Assembly (NCBI GenBank): GCA_017882025.1
Contig: JADGQG010000029.1
Location: forward strand, 1-14,217
Source of the DNA: Chloroflexota bacterium
Lineage (GTDB): Bacteria > Chloroflexota > Limnocylindria > Limnocylindrales > CSP1-4
DNA: 14,217 nt
Direction of reading: 5' to 3'
Both the position numbers and the translations under genes were made by a program. Under the pieces are notes generated by a model. That model was not told the DNA's origin. It made no database searches and was given only the letters and a program-made list of their open reading frames with translations. Positions 12,850 to 14,217 of the stretch are shown here, in pieces. Each line of letters opens with the position of its first letter. Within the stretch, counting starts at the first letter, position 1.

Positions 12850-13821
12850 ATGGCAGGCGGACGCGTGCTCGTGGTTGGATCCGTCAACGTCGATCTCGTG
12901 GTTGCGGCCCCGCGGTTGCCTGTGCCGGGCCAGACCGTGACCGGCGGCGACGTGGCCCGCTACCAGGGCGGCAAGGGCGGGAACCAGGCGACGGCCGCGG
13001 CACGGCTGGGGGCCACGGTGGCGTTCGTCGGGGCCGTCGGCGCGGACGACCTGGGGAGCGAGGCCCGTTCGGCGCTCGCCGCCGAAGGCATCGACATCGC
13101 CGGCCTCGTCGAGACGGGTCGCCCGACGGGCGTGGCCCTGATCGTGGTGGATCCGCGCGCCGAGAACCTGATCGCGGTGGCCCCCGGTGCGAACGGCGAG
13201 GTGCACGCACCGCACGTGACGGCGGCCCTGGGCCGGCTCGCGCCCGGATCGCGCGACGTGGTGCTCGCCTGCCGGGAGATTCCACCGGACGGCGTGCGCG
13301 CGGCCCTCGAGATCGGCCGGAAAGCCGGTGCGATCACGATCCTGAACCCGGCGCCGGCCGATGACCTGGGCGCGGAGACGCTTTCGCTCGCCGACGTCCT
13401 GACACCGAACGAGACGGAGCTTGCACTCCTGGTTGGCGGCGGGACAGCCGACGACGATCCGGAGTCCGCCGCCCGGCATCTTCTCGCGAGCGGCGCTTCG
13501 GCCGGCCCGCGCGTCACCGATCGTGGCGCTCCCGCTCGCATGCCCGCCGTCGTCGTCACGCTGGGCGCGGCCGGGGCGCTCATCGTGCAAACGGGAGGCG
13601 CGGCCGTCGTGGTCCCGGCGCCCGCCATCCATCCGGTTGACACGACCGGTGCCGGCGATACGTTCAACGGCGCGCTGGCCGCGGGGCTGGCCGATGGGCT
13701 GGACCTGGCCGATGCCGTGCGTCGGGCTGTCGCGGCCGCGGCGTTCTCCACGACGCGTCCGGGGGCCCGGGGCGGGATGCCGACGCGGGCCGAGCTGGAG
13801 GGGTTCCTGGGCGGAACGTGA
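12850..13821 (+). CDS. rbsK: Ribokinase (PfkB family)
   Basis: A 323-residue PfkB-family sugar kinase that would phosphorylate D-ribose at O5 with ATP in the cytoplasm. Motifs in order: VVGSVNVDLVV near the N-terminus, the substrate motif GGKGGNQA (40-47; usual form GGKGANQA), the EIPP segment near 143-146, NPAPA, LTPNETEL, VTLGAAGAL, and the anion-hole/catalytic motif DTTGAGD with the catalytic Asp270. The ATG at 12850 was chosen because the conserved glycine-rich strand starts five residues later; the frame is open far upstream (to 11485), but only as a shadow of - strand genes. It stands alone, with no ribose transporter or RbsD beside it. A nucleoside or another pentose kinase activity is possible. 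Confidence 0.88.
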   Translation: MAGGRVLVVGSVNVDLVVAAPRLPVPGQTVTGGDVARYQGGKGGNQATAAARLGATVAFVGAVGADDLGSEARSALAAEGIDIAGLVETGRPTGVALIVVDPRAENLIAVAPGANGEVHAPHVTAALGRLAPGSRDVVLACREIPPDGVRAALEIGRKAGAITILNPAPADDLGAETLSLADVLTPNETELALLVGGGTADDDPESAARHLLASGASAGPRVTDRGAPARMPAVVVTLGAAGALIVQTGGAAVVVPAPAIHPVDTTGAGDTFNGALAAGLADGLDLADAVRRAVAAAAFSTTRPGARGGMPTRAELEGFLGGT

Positions 13822-13884
13822 CGCGGCCGGGAGGGGGCCTGACGCGGCCGCACGGGAACCTGGCACCGCGGCCGGGAGAATCGA

Positions 13885-13908
13885 AAGGCCCCGGCGAACC
13901 GGGGCCTT
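13885..13908. terminator. Bidirectional intrinsic terminator between ribokinase and cold-shock genes
   Basis: AAGGCCCCGG and CCGGGGCCTT form a perfect ten-pair stem around a four-base loop (CGAA on +, TTCG on -). It lies 64 bases after the ribokinase stop and 39 bases after the cold-shock stop. On the - strand the stem continues into CTTTCGATTC, mildly T-rich, so it is likelier to serve the cold-shock gene first and both genes in practice. Confidence 0.8.
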
Positions 13909-13918
13909 CGTGCGAAGT

Positions 13919-13935
13919 CGTCGCGAGATGCGACG
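13919..13935 (-). terminator. Second small hairpin after the cold-shock gene
   Basis: CGTCGC and GCGACG form a perfect six-pair stem with a five-base loop, twelve bases past the cold-shock stop and before the main terminator. It may protect the 3' end of the transcript. The remaining part of this 125-base gap (13822-13880) holds two copies of TGACGCGGCCG and nothing else recognisable. Confidence 0.4.
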
Positions 13936-13946
13936 TCTCAGCGGGG

Positions 13947-14150
13947 TCAGGCGGAGCGCACCTGAGCGGCGCGCGGCCCCTTCGGGCTCGCCTGGATCTC
14001 GAACTCGACGCGCTCGCCGCCGGCAAGCCGGTCGAAGTCCAGCGGGGGCGTGAGCTCGTTGCGGTGGAAGAAGTACTCCTTGCCATCCTCGGCGGTGATG
14101 AAGCCGAAGCCGCGGTCGGAGACGACCTTCTTGACTGTTCCTGCGGTCAT
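13947..14150 (-). CDS. Cold-shock domain protein (CspA family)
   Basis: A 67-residue single cold-shock domain, the normal length for the family. RNP1 is GFGFI (within VSDRGFGFITAEDG) and RNP2 is YFFHRNEL, the aromatic surfaces that bind single-stranded RNA and DNA. The C-terminus KGPRAAQVRSA is typical. Its probable job is RNA chaperoning or general RNA binding in the cytoplasm; cold induction cannot be inferred from the protein. The ATG at 14150 follows AAAGGG at about 14156-14161. An in-frame GTG at 14189 would add 13 residues with no family match, so I rejected it. It is encoded on the - strand and ends at a strong hairpin shared with ribokinase. Confidence 0.95.
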   Translation of the reverse strand: MTAGTVKKVVSDRGFGFITAEDGKEYFFHRNELTPPLDFDRLAGGERVEFEIQASPKGPRAAQVRSA

Positions 14151-14179
14151 GGTGACCCTTTTCTCTTCCCGAACCAAAC

Positions 14180-14196
14180 ACAGACGCACGGTCTGT
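14180..14196 (-). promoter_or_regulatory. Leader hairpin upstream of the cold-shock gene
   Basis: ACAGAC-GCACG-GTCTGT makes a perfect six-pair stem with a five-base loop, 30 bases upstream of the start codon. Cold-shock genes often have long structured leaders; the window ends 67 bases above the start, so the full leader and its promoter are not visible. Confidence 0.4.
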
Positions 14197-14217
14197 TCGA
14201 GAAGGAACGGTCGACCA

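Noticed and set aside
12736..14181. N-terminal extension of the LiaF-like protein by about 480 codons
   Set aside because: It runs antisense to ribokinase and through the cold-shock gene in another frame; a strong AGGAGGT box marks the ATG at 12735.
1..14217. CRISPR arrays, tRNA/rRNA genes, insertion sequences, att sites or phage genes
   Set aside because: No repeat-spacer pattern, cloverleaf, conserved rRNA stretch, transposase or integrase motif was seen; the repeats present are short low-complexity coding repeats.

Overview
The window is very GC-rich, densely coded chromosomal DNA, with short intergenic gaps and GTG starts next to ATG. Two features point to a high-GC Chloroflexota lineage (Ca. 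Limnocylindria-like), with Actinomycetota as the alternative: the trio SCO1664-family protein / DUF3090 protein / MSMEG_4193-family histidine phosphatase, and a lipoprotein with a long Ala/Ser linker. This placement is inference. I saw no tRNA, rRNA, CRISPR array, transposase or integrase.

Region 1 (1-3387, + strand) is part of a menaquinone operon: the 3' end of a probable menC, then menE, an alpha/beta hydrolase, and menG (ubiE family). All four are coupled by 4-base stop/start overlaps (GTGA, ATGA, ATGA). Together they would cover late menaquinone assembly; the hydrolase is the uncertain step.

Region 2 (3395-9712, - strand) is a carbohydrate uptake and breakdown cluster. In transcription order it holds a GH65 glycoside phosphorylase/hydrolase, a sugar-binding lipoprotein, two CUT1-type permeases and a DUF624/YesL-like membrane protein. 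A near-consensus promoter overlapped at its start site by a LacI-type palindrome lies upstream of the lipoprotein gene. No transport ATPase and no beta-phosphoglucomutase are present.

Region 3 (9837-12735, - strand) is the most interesting part. It reads, in transcription order, a LiaF-C-like membrane-anchored protein, an MSMEG_4193-type histidine phosphatase, a DUF3090 protein with a C-terminal Cys/His knuckle, and an SCO1664-family protein with a PI3/4-kinase-like signature. The last three form a conserved trio of unknown biological role that looks like a kinase/phosphatase module.

Region 4 (12850-14150) has a divergently transcribed, apparently leaderless ribokinase (+) and a cold-shock protein (-), which converge on a strong bidirectional hairpin. 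The longest stretch without a gene is about 170 bases (7372-7543), which carries the sugar promoter and operator.
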